From contig NZ_QJRP01000001.1 in the NCBI RefSeq assembly GCF_003205295.1, forward strand, positions 1 to 64,000: a stretch of DNA of 64,000 nucleotides, in the 5' to 3' direction. Positions 17,669-27,311 of this stretch are shown in pieces. The position numbers were made by a program, and so were the translations under genes. A model generated the notes under the pieces. It searched no databases. It worked only from the letters and a program-made list of their open reading frames with translations, and was not told the origin of the DNA. The DNA is from Pseudomonas mosselii (GTDB taxonomy: Bacteria > Pseudomonadota > Gammaproteobacteria > Pseudomonadales > Pseudomonadaceae). The number at the start of each line of letters is the position of its first letter. Position 1 is the first letter of the stretch.

Positions 17669-18817
17669 TCAGCGCAGATCGCCGACCATCTTCAGCAACG
17701 TCTCCAGCACCGCCCCGGCCAGCGCCTTCGAGCGCTCGCCCGACCAGCCGGTGCGCGGATTCGGCGCATCGTCGTGGTCCTTGAACGGCATCTCCAGGGT
17801 CAGCGACAGGCAGTCATGGGCCTGGCCCACGGCATTGCAGGCCAGGGTCATGTTGGCCTGGCCCGGCTCGTCGCGGGTGTAGCCGTATTTGGTCTGGAAG
17901 TCCGGGGTCAGGCTGCACAGGGTGCTGCGGAACTGCTCTTCCAGTCTGGCGATGCGCGGTGTGTAGCCGGGGTTGCCCTCGCAGGCCGCGGTGAACACAT
18001 GGGGGATTTCCTCGTCGCCATGGGCGTCGATGAACGCGTCCACGCCATGCAGCTTCATCTGGCTCTGGGCGAAGAACACCTCGGGGCTCAGTTCGACGCT
18101 GGCGTCCTGCCAGGCGCGGTTGAGGTCCTTGCCCTTAAAGTTGGTGCGCAGGTGGCCGAGGAAGGCGCCGTCCGGGTTCATGTTGGGGATCAGGTACAGG
18201 TCGGCCTTGGCCAGCAGTTGCTGGATGACCGGGCCGTTTGCTTCGAGGGCGTCGATCACGCCTTCCATGAACCATTCGGCCATGTGCTCGCCCGGGTGCT
18301 GCTGGGCGATGATCCACAGCTTGCGCTTGCCGGCCGCACCACTGCCCGCACGCAGCAGCGGAATGTCGCGCCCCTGCACGCTGCGCCCGCTGGCCAGCAG
18401 CTCGACGCCGGCGATCTGCCGGGCGCGCTCGATCAGCTGGTTGTGGCGCGCACGCGGGTAGGGCTCGAAGTAGGCGAACCAGGCCTGCGCCTGTTCAGCC
18501 TTGAAGTCGAAGCTCAAGGCCTTGCCGTCGAACTGGCTGGGCACGCGGAACCAGGTCTGCTGGTCGTAGGAGGCCACGGCGTGGTAGCCGGCCCAGGCGT
18601 TCTTGTAGGAGGACTCATGGGCGTTGTCCAGGCTGAAGCGATGGACCTGCCCCGGGGTCAGGCCACTGGCCTTGAAGTGGAACCACTGAAAGTGGCCGCT
18701 GTTGGTGTCCGGGCGGATGTTCAGGTGGACGTGCGCAGGGTTGCTGGCGTCCAGGACCAGGATGTTGCCGGAGTCGAAATCGCAGTCGATGTGCAGCGGG
18801 GAGAGCGTCACGGTCAT
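17669..18817 (-). CDS. M14 family zinc carboxypeptidase (cytosolic type)
   Basis: A 382-residue metallocarboxypeptidase with no signal peptide. An N-terminal beta-sandwich domain (residues 1-120) is followed by the M14 catalytic domain. The zinc motif is HPGEH near 173, with the third ligand in DAHGDE near 260. The substrate-binding NMNPDG and RTNFKGKDLNR follow the family, and the catalytic Glu lies in LTLEMPFK near 345. This layout is that of bacterial relatives of the cytosolic carboxypeptidases that trim peptide tails. The substrate is not known. The gene stands alone between two REP blocks. Confidence 0.9.
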   Translation of the reverse strand: MTVTLSPLHIDCDFDSGNILVLDASNPAHVHLNIRPDTNSGHFQWFHFKASGLTPGQVHRFSLDNAHESSYKNAWAGYHAVASYDQQTWFRVPSQFDGKALSFDFKAEQAQAWFAYFEPYPRARHNQLIERARQIAGVELLASGRSVQGRDIPLLRAGSGAAGKRKLWIIAQQHPGEHMAEWFMEGVIDALEANGPVIQQLLAKADLYLIPNMNPDGAFLGHLRTNFKGKDLNRAWQDASVELSPEVFFAQSQMKLHGVDAFIDAHGDEEIPHVFTAACEGNPGYTPRIARLEEQFRSTLCSLTPDFQTKYGYTRDEPGQANMTLACNAVGQAHDCLSLTLEMPFKDHDDAPNPRTGWSGERSKALAGAVLETLLKMVGDLR

Positions 18818-18900
18818 TGCCAGCCTCCTGTTGGCGTTGTTGTGACCGTACTCTACACCGCTTGGTGGCGGGGGTGCGTATGTTGATCGGGATTAACGTG

Positions 18901-19016
18901 TGTAGGAGCGGCCTCGTGTCGCGAAAGGGCCGCATAGCGGCCCCGGCGATATCAGCTTGATCCACGAATCCTGGGGGCGCTTCGCACCCCTTTCGCGACA
19001 CAAGGCCGCTCCTACA
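18901..19016. repeat. REP pair (inverted)
   Basis: Nearly perfect inverted REP units: tgtaggagcggcctcgtgtc on the left and the inverse, ending ggccgctcctaca, on the right. It lies between the carboxypeptidase start and the sigma-4/FecR-like gene. Confidence 0.87.
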
Positions 19017-19040
19017 GGGGTTGCGGCATGGCATGAGGTG

Positions 19041-19556
19041 TCAGGCCAGCAGTCCCAGCGCCACGAGGGCGGCAACACCAAGCCCGACGGCAATCGAGCA
19101 GCCACCCAGCGATAACGCCGCACGCCCTTGTCGGTACCAGCCGTCATGGCCCAATTGCCGGGCCGGGGCAAGCAGGCTGCGCCAGCGCAGTTCGGTTTCG
19201 TGGAAGGCGCGCAGGTGGTCGGGGTCGGCATCCAGCCAGCGGCGGAAGTCGATGCGTTCGCTGGCGGTCACCTGCGGGCTCTGCAGGCGCACGTACCATT
19301 GGCCGGCGATGCTGGCCAGCGCGTCGCCGGGGGCGCGGGCGGTCTGCAGGGCCTGGTTCATGTGGCGCTCGATGCTGATCAGCGGCAGGTCCAGGCGTTC
19401 GGCGATGGCGGCGAAGCCCTGCTGGTCGAGGCGGTTGAGCAGGAAGACTTGCTGGACCCGGCGCGGCAGGCGCTTGAGCGCGTGCAGCAGCGCGTCTTCG
19501 CCATGCTGTTCGGCGGTGTGCGGGTCGTGCTCGAGGGGCAACAGCAGGCGGGTCAT
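19041..19556 (-). CDS. Sigma region 4 / FecR-like hybrid membrane protein
   Basis: A 171-residue protein combining parts of two regulators. Residues about 25-75 resemble FecI-type ECF sigma region 4 (LPRRVQQVFLLNRLDQQGFAAIAERL...ISIERHM). Residues about 82-130 resemble the N-terminal DUF4880 domain of FecR anti-sigma factors (RRWLDADPDHLRAF). Residues 149-171 form one membrane helix. Sigma region 2, needed to bind core polymerase and the -10 element, is absent. The Met at 19556 has a strong ribosome site (aaggag, six bases away), so the longer frame from 19574 is rejected. A Fur-like box lies about 75 bases upstream. It may be an anti-sigma remnant, or a decoy that binds a partner sigma or FecR protein. 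The role is not known. Confidence 0.75.
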   Translation of the reverse strand: MTRLLLPLEHDPHTAEQHGEDALLHALKRLPRRVQQVFLLNRLDQQGFAAIAERLDLPLISIERHMNQALQTARAPGDALASIAGQWYVRLQSPQVTASERIDFRRWLDADPDHLRAFHETELRWRSLLAPARQLGHDGWYRQGRAALSLGGCSIAVGLGVAALVALGLLA

Positions 19557-19628
19557 GGACGGCTCCTTGCTCATTAAGGAAAGGGGTGGGGGCGTCTTCC
19601 TTGACGCGAAATCAGCTTAGGCTAAACG

Positions 19629-19645
19629 AGATTGATTCTCAAGTG
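19629..19645 (-). promoter_or_regulatory. Possible Fur box upstream of the sigma-4/FecR-like gene
   Basis: On the minus strand ttgagaatcaatctc is an imperfect palindrome resembling Pseudomonas Fur boxes of the tgagaatcattctc kind. It lies about 75 bases before the start codon. This would fit an iron-uptake regulator, but it was found by eye only. Confidence 0.45.
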
Positions 19646-19737
19646 CTGATTCCGCAAAGATTTGTAATGAGCGTTCACGTCCTGACACAGTTTTGCTATC
19701 ATGGCCGCCATCAACGATCTTCATTAGCCTGAAGAGC

Positions 19738-19860
19738 AAAAAAAAATGACCCGGCAAAAAGCCGGGTCAAAAACCGTGATTAGCCTGATGAGGAGATAAT
19801 CTGAGCGTCCGACCTGAGGACGTTGCAGGTTATCCAGCGGGTCTCGCGACCTGCTGAGTG
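19738..19860 (-). ncRNA. prrF: PrrF-type iron-responsive small RNA
   Basis: About 120 bases with the conserved PrrF core on the minus strand: agattatctcctcatcagg, then ctaatcacggttttt, ending in a hairpin gacccggcttttt-gccgggtc and a run of nine T. PrrF is the Pseudomonas counterpart of RyhB: made when iron is scarce, it pairs with mRNAs for iron-containing proteins and lowers their level. The 5' end is set near 19858-19860, a few bases after the candidate -10 element. Only one copy is present here, unlike the tandem pair of P. aeruginosa. Confidence 0.92.
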
Positions 19861-19861
19861 C

Positions 19862-19891
19862 AATAATAATCGTTATCATTTGCCAGTCAAA
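19862..19891 (-). promoter_or_regulatory. prrF promoter with Fur box
   Basis: Minus strand ttgact, 16 bases, tattat gives a sigma-70 promoter whose spacer and -10 overlap a Fur site (aatgataacgattattatt, 19862-19880, 12 of 19 matching gataatgataatcattatc by eye). Iron-loaded Fur bound here would block polymerase, as known for prrF. Confidence 0.85.
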
Positions 19892-19988
19892 TGATTTTTC
19901 CTCGATTGGCAAAAAAATATCTAACTGACGCACACCTCGTCCCCGGCAATCGGGGCTTTTGCCGTTCGTCGGCCATCACGTTCTCCCT

Positions 19989-20303
19989 TCAGATCGATGC
20001 CTTGTCCGTGGCGTGGCACTGCTCCAGCAGGGCTCGGGCCATGTTGACCATGTGCATCAGCGCAAACACCACTTCCCGCGTCGTGCCCTGCAGATGGTTG
20101 CCGGTTTCCTGTGCCGTGGCCGACGCGCAGCGCAGCAGGGCCATGGCATGGTCGCAGGCCTGGGCGTTGCTGACGCCATCGCGCAGGGTCCATAGCGAAC
20201 GCTCCAGGTCGCGGGGCGTGGGGGTGGGGTTGAGGTAGAAGTCGAGGGCGCGGCGGGCTGCTTCTTCGTCGAGATCTGTTTCTTCTTTTGTCGAATTGCT
20301 CAT
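19989..20303 (-). CDS. DUF6124-type small protein
   Basis: A 104-residue acidic cytoplasmic protein. The N-terminal EEAARRALDFYLNP segment is the signature I associate with a Pseudomonas-only family of unknown function (DUF6124). The rest is helical. The start has a clear ribosome site (caggag, six bases upstream). It is divergent from the S24-family repressor gene, with a short shared promoter region of about 95 bases. No function can be assigned. Confidence 0.78.
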   Translation of the reverse strand: MSNSTKEETDLDEEAARRALDFYLNPTPTPRDLERSLWTLRDGVSNAQACDHAMALLRCASATAQETGNHLQGTTREVVFALMHMVNMARALLEQCHATDKASI

Positions 20304-20399
20304 GACTGCTCCTGTGAAATCCCTTCGAGGACAATGAGCGTTGATGTTAGGTCAGTTTGTATTATTTTTGAGTTCTGAGATAATTCAGGATGTGTATTG

Positions 20400-21089
20400 A
20401 TGCCGTTCATCCAGTCCGTATCGTTCACAGCCATGGAAAACTGGATCGAATTTCTCTCGCGCTACCAGCGCGAGCACAACCTCAAGCAGCACCAACTGGC
20501 CGAGCGCCTGGGCATGACCCAAGGCGGTGTTGGCCATTGGCTGCGGGGCACGCGCAGGCCCACCCTGGTGACAGTCAACGAGAAACTGGAAAAGCTCGGG
20601 CTGGTGTATCTCGAAGCACGGGTGATGGTGGTCGAGCGTGACACCACGGTTCGCGAAACCAGAGGTGTCTATGCCGTGGAACGGCCGCTTTCGGTCAATG
20701 CCTTGCGCCATGCCAGTTTTCGCCTTCCAGTGCTGGGCTGGGCCGATCTGGACGGGCCTTTGCCGCAATCCAGTGAAATTCACGAGCTGACCGACTACAT
20801 GCCTGCGGGCAATGCGTTCTGGTTGCCGGTCGAGAACGATTCGATGAATGCCGCCAGTGGCAGGAGCGTGCCGCTGGGGATGCGGGTGTTGGTGGATGCG
20901 GGGATCGAGGTGACGCCGGGCAGGCTGGTGGTGGCTCGTCAGCCCGGTAAGCCGGCGGTGTTGCGTGAGTTGATCGAGGAGGGTGGGCAACGGATGCTCA
21001 GGCCGCTCAATACTTTGTATCCGACGGTGTTGTGCGAGGAGGGGTGCGAGTTCCTTGGGGTTGTGGTGCGGATGCACGGGGTGCTCTAG
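20400..21089 (+). CDS. XRE/S24-family repressor-like regulator
   Basis: A 229-residue CI-like regulator. Residues 20-68 form a helix-turn-helix (LAERLGMTQGGVGHWLRG), and residues 108-229 an S24 peptidase-like dimerisation domain. The Ser nucleophile is present (ENDSMN, S148). At the position of the catalytic Lys (FKKL in lambda CI, VKRL in LexA) the sequence is VLREL, so Arg189 replaces Lys by my alignment. No Ala-Gly cleavage site is visible in the linker. It may thus bind DNA without RecA-driven self-cleavage. The ATG at 20400 has agga ten bases upstream; an ATG at 20433 is an alternative. No phage genes are nearby, so it looks like a solitary regulator. Confidence 0.82.
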   Translation: MPFIQSVSFTAMENWIEFLSRYQREHNLKQHQLAERLGMTQGGVGHWLRGTRRPTLVTVNEKLEKLGLVYLEARVMVVERDTTVRETRGVYAVERPLSVNALRHASFRLPVLGWADLDGPLPQSSEIHELTDYMPAGNAFWLPVENDSMNAASGRSVPLGMRVLVDAGIEVTPGRLVVARQPGKPAVLRELIEEGGQRMLRPLNTLYPTVLCEEGCEFLGVVVRMHGVL

Positions 21090-21152
21090 GTTCGCGCGCA
21101 GATCGTGTTGGGGCTGCGAGGTGCCAGGCGGGGGTCTTGCAGCGCGCTGGAG

Positions 21153-21404
21153 ATTGAGCGCCGCCCGCGCGGCGCATCGCGACGCAAGGCCGCTCCCACA
21201 TCTGTTTCGGGCCAGTCAATCCTGTGCCATTACCTGGTCCGCCTTGTTGGTCCGACGCGGTCTCAGCGTAGACACTGCTGCCGCCCCGCCTGTCTCAAGA
21301 CATGCGCCAGGGCGGGCAACCATGGCCTGACAGGTTCGGCACGTTGCAACAACTGTGGGAGCGGCCTTGCGTCGCGATGCGCCGCGCGGGCGGCGCTCGA
21401 TCTC
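21153..21404. repeat. Widely spaced inverted REP pair
   Basis: Two copies of about 48 bases (21153-21200 and 21352-21404), inverted and almost identical, each made of gcgccgcccgcgcggcgcat, cgcgacgcaaggccgctccc and flanks. They enclose about 150 bases with no gene. This fills most of the 350-base gap between the convergent repressor and liuD genes. Confidence 0.82.
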
Positions 21405-21443
21405 ATAGGCGAAACAACCCTTTCGGCGAACACATTGCCGCCA

Positions 21444-23399
21444 TTACTCCGCCTCCAACTCCACCAGCACTGTCCCTTCGCTGACCATATCCCCTTCCTG
21501 GCAAAACAGCGCCTTCACCGTCCCGGAGTGGGGCGCCCGAATGCTGTGCTCCATCTTCATCGCCTCCAGCACCACCAGCGCGGTACCGGCCTCGACCACC
21601 TGCCCCGGCTCCACCAACACTCGCACGATGCTGCCATTCATGGGCGCGCCCAGCCCGCCCTGATGGCTGTGGCTGGCTTCCGCCGCCGCAATCGGGTCAT
21701 GGACGCTGACGGCGTGCAACTCACCCTGCCACTGCAGGTACAGCGTGCCACCCCGACGCACCGCCAGGTGACGACGGCGCAGGCCGTCCAGGTCATGACA
21801 CAGCTGCTCCCCCTCCAGGCGATAAGTCGAAGGCGCACTGCGCTCCAGTGCCACCGCCTGTTCATGCCCGTCGCACTGCAAATGCAGGCTGCTGCGCGCC
21901 GGCAAGCCCAGGCGCAGGCCATCGCGGGCCGCCCACGGTGAAGCGCGGTCGTCCTGGCGCTGCAGCGCTGGCTCGCCTTGCAGCCACGCCTCGGCGGCGG
22001 CTTCCCAGAATTGCGCCGGTAGCGCCTGGGGCGCAGGCAGCAACACGTCCTGATGACGCGGGATGAACCCGGTGTCCAGCTCCGCCTCGGCAAACGCCGG
22101 GTGCGCGAGAATGCGGCGCAGGAAGGCGATATTGGTCTTCAGCCCGCCAATGGCGAACTCATCGAGCATCGCCAGCAACCGCAGACGCGCCTGCTCGCGG
22201 TCCTGGCCCCAGGCAATCAGCTTGCCCAGCATCGGGTCATAGAACGGCGACACCACATCGCCCTCGCTGACGCCGCTGTCCACCCGGCGGCCTTCGCCCG
22301 GCGCCGACTCGCGGTATAGCGCCAGGGTGCCGGTGGCTGGCAGGAACTCGTTGGCCGGATCCTCCGCGTACAGCCGCACTTCGATGGCATGGCCGATCAG
22401 CGGCACCTGCTCCTGGGTGATCGGCAGCGGCTCGCCGCAGGCCACGCGGATCTGCCAGGCCACCAGGTCAAGCCCGGTAATGGCTTCGGTGACCGGGTGC
22501 TCCACCTGCAGGCGGGTGTTCATTTCCATGAAGAAGAACTCGCCACGGGCATCGAGCAGGAACTCGACGGTGCCGGCGCCCACGTAGCCGATGGCCTGGG
22601 CGGCGCGCACCGCGGCCTCGCCCATGGCCTTGCGCAACTCGGGAGAGAGGCCCGGCGCCGGGGCTTCCTCGACCACTTTCTGGTGGCGGCGCTGGATCGA
22701 GCAGTCGCGCTCGTTGAGGTACAGGCAGTTGCCGTGCTGGTCGGCGAACACCTGGATCTCCACATGACGCGGCTTGAGCACGTACTTCTCGACCAACATG
22801 CGCGCATCGCCGAACGACGACTGCGCCTCGCGCTGCGCCGAGGCCAAGGCGTCGGCCAGCTGGCTCTCGTCCTCGACCACCTTCATGCCCTTGCCGCCGC
22901 CCCCGGCGCTGGCCTTGAGCAGCACCGGGTAGCCGATGCGCTCGGCGGCGGCGCGGAAGGTCTCCAGGTCCTGGGCCTCGCCGTGGTAGCCCGGCACCAG
23001 CGGCACCCCGGCGGACTCCATCAGTGCCTTGGCCGCCGACTTGCTGCCCATGGCGTCGATGGCGCTGGCCGGTGGGCCGAGGAAGATCAGCCCGGCCTGT
23101 TCGATGGCGCGGGCGAAACCGGCGTTCTCCGACAGGAAGCCATAGCCTGGGTGGATCGCCTGGGCGCCGCTGGCCTTGGCCGCGGCGAGCAGCTTGTCGA
23201 TCACCAGGTAGCTTTCGGCGGCCTTGGTGCCACCGAGGTCGACACGGATATCGGCCTCGCGGCTGTGGCGCGCCTCGCGGTCGGTGGCGCTGTGCACGGC
23301 CACGGTGGTCAGGCCCATGGCCTTGGCGGTGCGCATCACCCGGCAGGCGATCTCGCCGCGGTTGGCGACCAGCAGGGTGGTCAGCGTGGGTCGGCTCAT
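21444..23399 (-). CDS. liuD: 3-methylcrotonyl-CoA carboxylase, biotin-containing alpha subunit
   Basis: A 651-residue subunit with biotin carboxylase (residues 1-450), a linker, and a C-terminal biotin carrier domain. VANRGEIACRVMRTA opens the carboxylase domain; the ATP-grasp loop KASAGGGGKGMK and MEMNTRLQVEHPVTE are present. The biotinylated Lys is in EAMKMEH near 615. Together with LiuB it carboxylates 3-methylcrotonyl-CoA in leucine breakdown. The ATG at 23399 overlaps the liuC stop (ATGA). The open frame continues upstream through liuC, but that part is a shadow. Confidence 0.95.
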   Translation of the reverse strand: MSRPTLTTLLVANRGEIACRVMRTAKAMGLTTVAVHSATDREARHSREADIRVDLGGTKAAESYLVIDKLLAAAKASGAQAIHPGYGFLSENAGFARAIEQAGLIFLGPPASAIDAMGSKSAAKALMESAGVPLVPGYHGEAQDLETFRAAAERIGYPVLLKASAGGGGKGMKVVEDESQLADALASAQREAQSSFGDARMLVEKYVLKPRHVEIQVFADQHGNCLYLNERDCSIQRRHQKVVEEAPAPGLSPELRKAMGEAAVRAAQAIGYVGAGTVEFLLDARGEFFFMEMNTRLQVEHPVTEAITGLDLVAWQIRVACGEPLPITQEQVPLIGHAIEVRLYAEDPANEFLPATGTLALYRESAPGEGRRVDSGVSEGDVVSPFYDPMLGKLIAWGQDREQARLRLLAMLDEFAIGGLKTNIAFLRRILAHPAFAEAELDTGFIPRHQDVLLPAPQALPAQFWEAAAEAWLQGEPALQRQDDRASPWAARDGLRLGLPARSSLHLQCDGHEQAVALERSAPSTYRLEGEQLCHDLDGLRRRHLAVRRGGTLYLQWQGELHAVSVHDPIAAAEASHSHQGGLGAPMNGSIVRVLVEPGQVVEAGTALVVLEAMKMEHSIRAPHSGTVKALFCQEGDMVSEGTVLVELEAE

Positions 23400-24205
23400 G
23401 GGCGCGGCTCCTTGTTGTCTTGCCAGGCGGGGCGGCGTTTTTCCAGGAAAGCGCGCAGGCCTTCCTGGCCCTCTGCGCTGACGCGGATACGGGCGATGGT
23501 GTTCTCGCAGTAGCGGCGCAGTGCGGGACTCAGCTCGCCGTCGTCCACCTCGCGCAGCAGGTCCTTGGTAGCGCGCAGCGCCTGCGGGCTGTTCTGCAGC
23601 AGGTTGTCGACCCAGGCCTCGACCTGGGCGTCCAGCTCGGCGGCCGGGTATACCTCGGCCAACAGGCCCAGGTCGCGGGCGCGCACGCCGCTGAAACGCT
23701 CGGCAGTGAGGGCATAGCGGCGGGCAGCGCGCTCGCCGATGGCCTTGACCACGAACGGGCTGATCACCGCCGGGGCCAGGCCGATGCGCACTTCCGACAG
23801 GCACAGCTGTGCGTCCTCGGCGCCGATGGCCATGTCGCAGCAGCTGATCAGCCCCAGCGCGCCACCGAAAGCGGCGCCTTGCACCACGGCCAGGGTCGGC
23901 GTCTTGAGCCGGTGCAGGGCATACATCAGCTCGCCCAGTTCGTGAGCGTCGTCCAGGTTGGTGTTGAAGTCCAGTTGCGCCGACTGCTGCATCCACGCAA
24001 GGTCCGCGCCGGCGCTGAAGTGCCGGCCACGGCCGCGCAGCACCACGAAGCGCAGGCTGGTGTCCTCGGCCAGGCGGTCGAGGGCGACGATCAGCTCGCG
24101 GATCATCTGCGCGTTGAAGGCGTTGTTCTTGTCTTCCCGGCTCAGCCACAGGGTGGCGAAGCCGCGAGGGTCCTTGACCAGTTCAAGGGTGGCGAATTCG
24201 CTCAT
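23396..24205 (-). CDS. liuC: Methylglutaconyl-CoA hydratase (enoyl-CoA hydratase family)
   Basis: A 269-residue crotonase-fold enzyme that hydrates 3-methylglutaconyl-CoA to HMG-CoA in leucine catabolism. The oxyanion-hole segments are FSAGADLAWM near 65 and GAAFGGALGL near 110, and the active-site Glu region is LSEVRIGLAPA near 135. The start lies 3 bases after the liuB stop, and the stop overlaps the liuD start, so liuB-C-D are coupled. Confidence 0.93.
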   Translation of the reverse strand: MSEFATLELVKDPRGFATLWLSREDKNNAFNAQMIRELIVALDRLAEDTSLRFVVLRGRGRHFSAGADLAWMQQSAQLDFNTNLDDAHELGELMYALHRLKTPTLAVVQGAAFGGALGLISCCDMAIGAEDAQLCLSEVRIGLAPAVISPFVVKAIGERAARRYALTAERFSGVRARDLGLLAEVYPAAELDAQVEAWVDNLLQNSPQALRATKDLLREVDDGELSPALRRYCENTIARIRVSAEGQEGLRAFLEKRRPAWQDNKEPRP

Positions 24206-24208
24206 GGG

Positions 24209-25816
<1,608 letters not shown>

Positions 25817-25835
25817 GGACGCCGGTTCCTTGTGC

Positions 25836-26999
25836 TCAGCGGGTTTCGTTGAACAGTTCGCGGCCGATCAGCATCCGGCGGATCTCGCTGGTGCCGGCGC
25901 CAATCTCGTACAGCTTGGCGTCGCGCAACAGGCGGCCAGCCGGGAACTCATTGATGTAGCCGTTGCCGCCGAGGATCTGGATCGCCTCCAGGGCCATCTG
26001 CGTGGCGCGCTCGGCGGTGTAGAGGATCACCCCGGCGGCGTCCTTGCGGGTGGTTTCGCTGCGGTCGCAGGCCTGGGCCACGGCGTACAGGTAGGCGCGG
26101 CTGGCGTTGAGCTGGGTGTACATGTCGGCGATCTTGCCCTGGATCAGCTGGAACTCGCCGATGCTCTGGCCGAACTGCTTGCGGTCGTGGATGTACGGGA
26201 CCACCAGGTCCATGCAGCTCTGCATGATGCCGGTGGGGCCGCCGGCGAGCACCACGCGCTCGTAGTCCAGGCCGCTCATCAGCACGCGCACGCCGCCGTT
26301 GAGCTGGCCGAGGATGTTTTCTTCCGGCACTTCGACGTCATCGAAGAACAGCTCGCAGGTGTTGGAACCGCGCATGCCGAGCTTGTCGAACTTGTTGCTG
26401 CGGCTGAAGCCTTTCCAGTCGCGCTCGACGATGAACGCGGTGATGCCGTGGGGGCCCTTGTCCAAGTCGGTCTTGGCGTAGATCACGTAGGTGTTGGCGT
26501 CGGGACCGTTGGTGATCCAGGTCTTGCTGCCGTTGAGCACGTAGCGGTCGCCGCGTTTTTCGGCGCGCAGTTTCATCGACACCACGTCGGAGCCGGCGTT
26601 GGGCTCGCTCATGGCCAGGGCGCCGATGTGCTCGCCGCTGATCAGCTTGGGCAGGTACTTGAGCTTCTGCTCGTGGGTGCCGTTGCGGTTGATCTGGTTG
26701 ACGCACAGGTTGGAGTGGGCGCCGTACGACAAGGCCACCGAGGCCGAGGCGCGGCTGATCTCTTCCATCGACACCACGTGGGCCAGGTAGCCCAGGCCGG
26801 CGCCGCCGTATTCTTCAGGGACGGTGATGCCCAAGAGGCCCATGTCGCCGAACTTGCGCCACATGTCGGCGGGGAACAGGTTGTCGTGGTCGATCTGCGC
26901 GGCGCGCGGGGCCAGTTCGGCGGCGACGAAGGTGCGCACCTGGTCGCGGAGCATGTCGATGGTTTCGCCCAGGGCGAAGTTCAGGCTGGGGTAATGCAT
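25836..26999 (-). CDS. liuA: Isovaleryl-CoA dehydrogenase
   Basis: A 387-residue FAD acyl-CoA dehydrogenase that oxidises isovaleryl-CoA to 3-methylcrotonyl-CoA, passing electrons to ETF. It contains [10 protein letters not shown], the FAD-binding WITNGPDA region, the ARFGQ-like [12 protein letters not shown] and the C-terminal [22 protein letters not shown]. The ATG at 26999 gives the family length; longer frames upstream run into REP sequence and LiuR-like boxes. It is the first gene of liuABCD. The regulator LiuR and the lyase LiuE that complete the pathway are not in this window. Confidence 0.95.
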   Translation of the reverse strand: MHYPSLNFALGETIDMLRDQVRTFVAAELAPRAAQIDHDNLFPADMWRKFGDMGLLGITVPEEYGGAGLGYLAHVVSMEEISRASASVALSYGAHSNLCVNQINRNGTHEQKLKYLPKLISGEHIGALAMSEPNAGSDVVSMKLRAEKRGDRYVLNGSKTWITNGPDANTYVIYAKTDLDKGPHGITAFIVERDWKGFSRSNKFDKLGMRGSNTCELFFDDVEVPEENILGQLNGGVRVLMSGLDYERVVLAGGPTGIMQSCMDLVVPYIHDRKQFGQSIGEFQLIQGKIADMYTQLNASRAYLYAVAQACDRSETTRKDAAGVILYTAERATQMALEAIQILGGNGYINEFPAGRLLRDAKLYEIGAGTSEIRRMLIGRELFNETR

Positions 27000-27058
27000 G
27001 GGGGCACCTTCTTGTTCTTGAAATTCGAGGTACCACGGCGACCTTGTGGAAGCGGGGT

Positions 27059-27150
27059 TGTGGGAGCGGGCTTGCCCCGCGATGCCCGTCAGAACGGCCA
27101 GCTGTGTTGCCTGGTCCGGCCTCATCGCGGGGCAAGCCCGCTCCCACAAC
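27059..27150. repeat. REP pair in the liuA leader region
   Basis: Inverted REP arms tgtgggagcgggcttgcccc and its inverse, ending gcccgctcccacaa, 92 bases end to end. They lie between the LiuR-like boxes and the liuA start codon, which is an unusual place, because a strong hairpin would be transcribed into the liuA leader if the promoter is at the boxes. Confidence 0.88.
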
Positions 27151-27181
27151 CTCGCTCCTGTCCGGCCACCGTGACGCGTGG

Positions 27182-27248
27182 TTGACGTTAACGTAAACCT
27201 GCCTTCCGGGGCTGTCAATCGGAACGTCACCTTTACGTAAACGTAAAT
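27182..27248. promoter_or_regulatory. Two LiuR-like operator palindromes
   Basis: ttgacgttaacgtaaac (27182-27198) and tttacgtaaacgtaaat (27232-27248) are near-palindromes with the acgt-aa-acgt core, matching the form I recall for the MerR-family regulator LiuR. They lie between divergent liuA and the acyl-CoA ligase gene, so both could be controlled together by branched-chain acyl-CoA intermediates. Confidence 0.72.
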
Positions 27249-27311
27249 CTGGGCCAGAGTAATTGCCGCCTGCTTCAGTCATGCCCAGAACAACCACAAG
27301 AAGGGACAACC

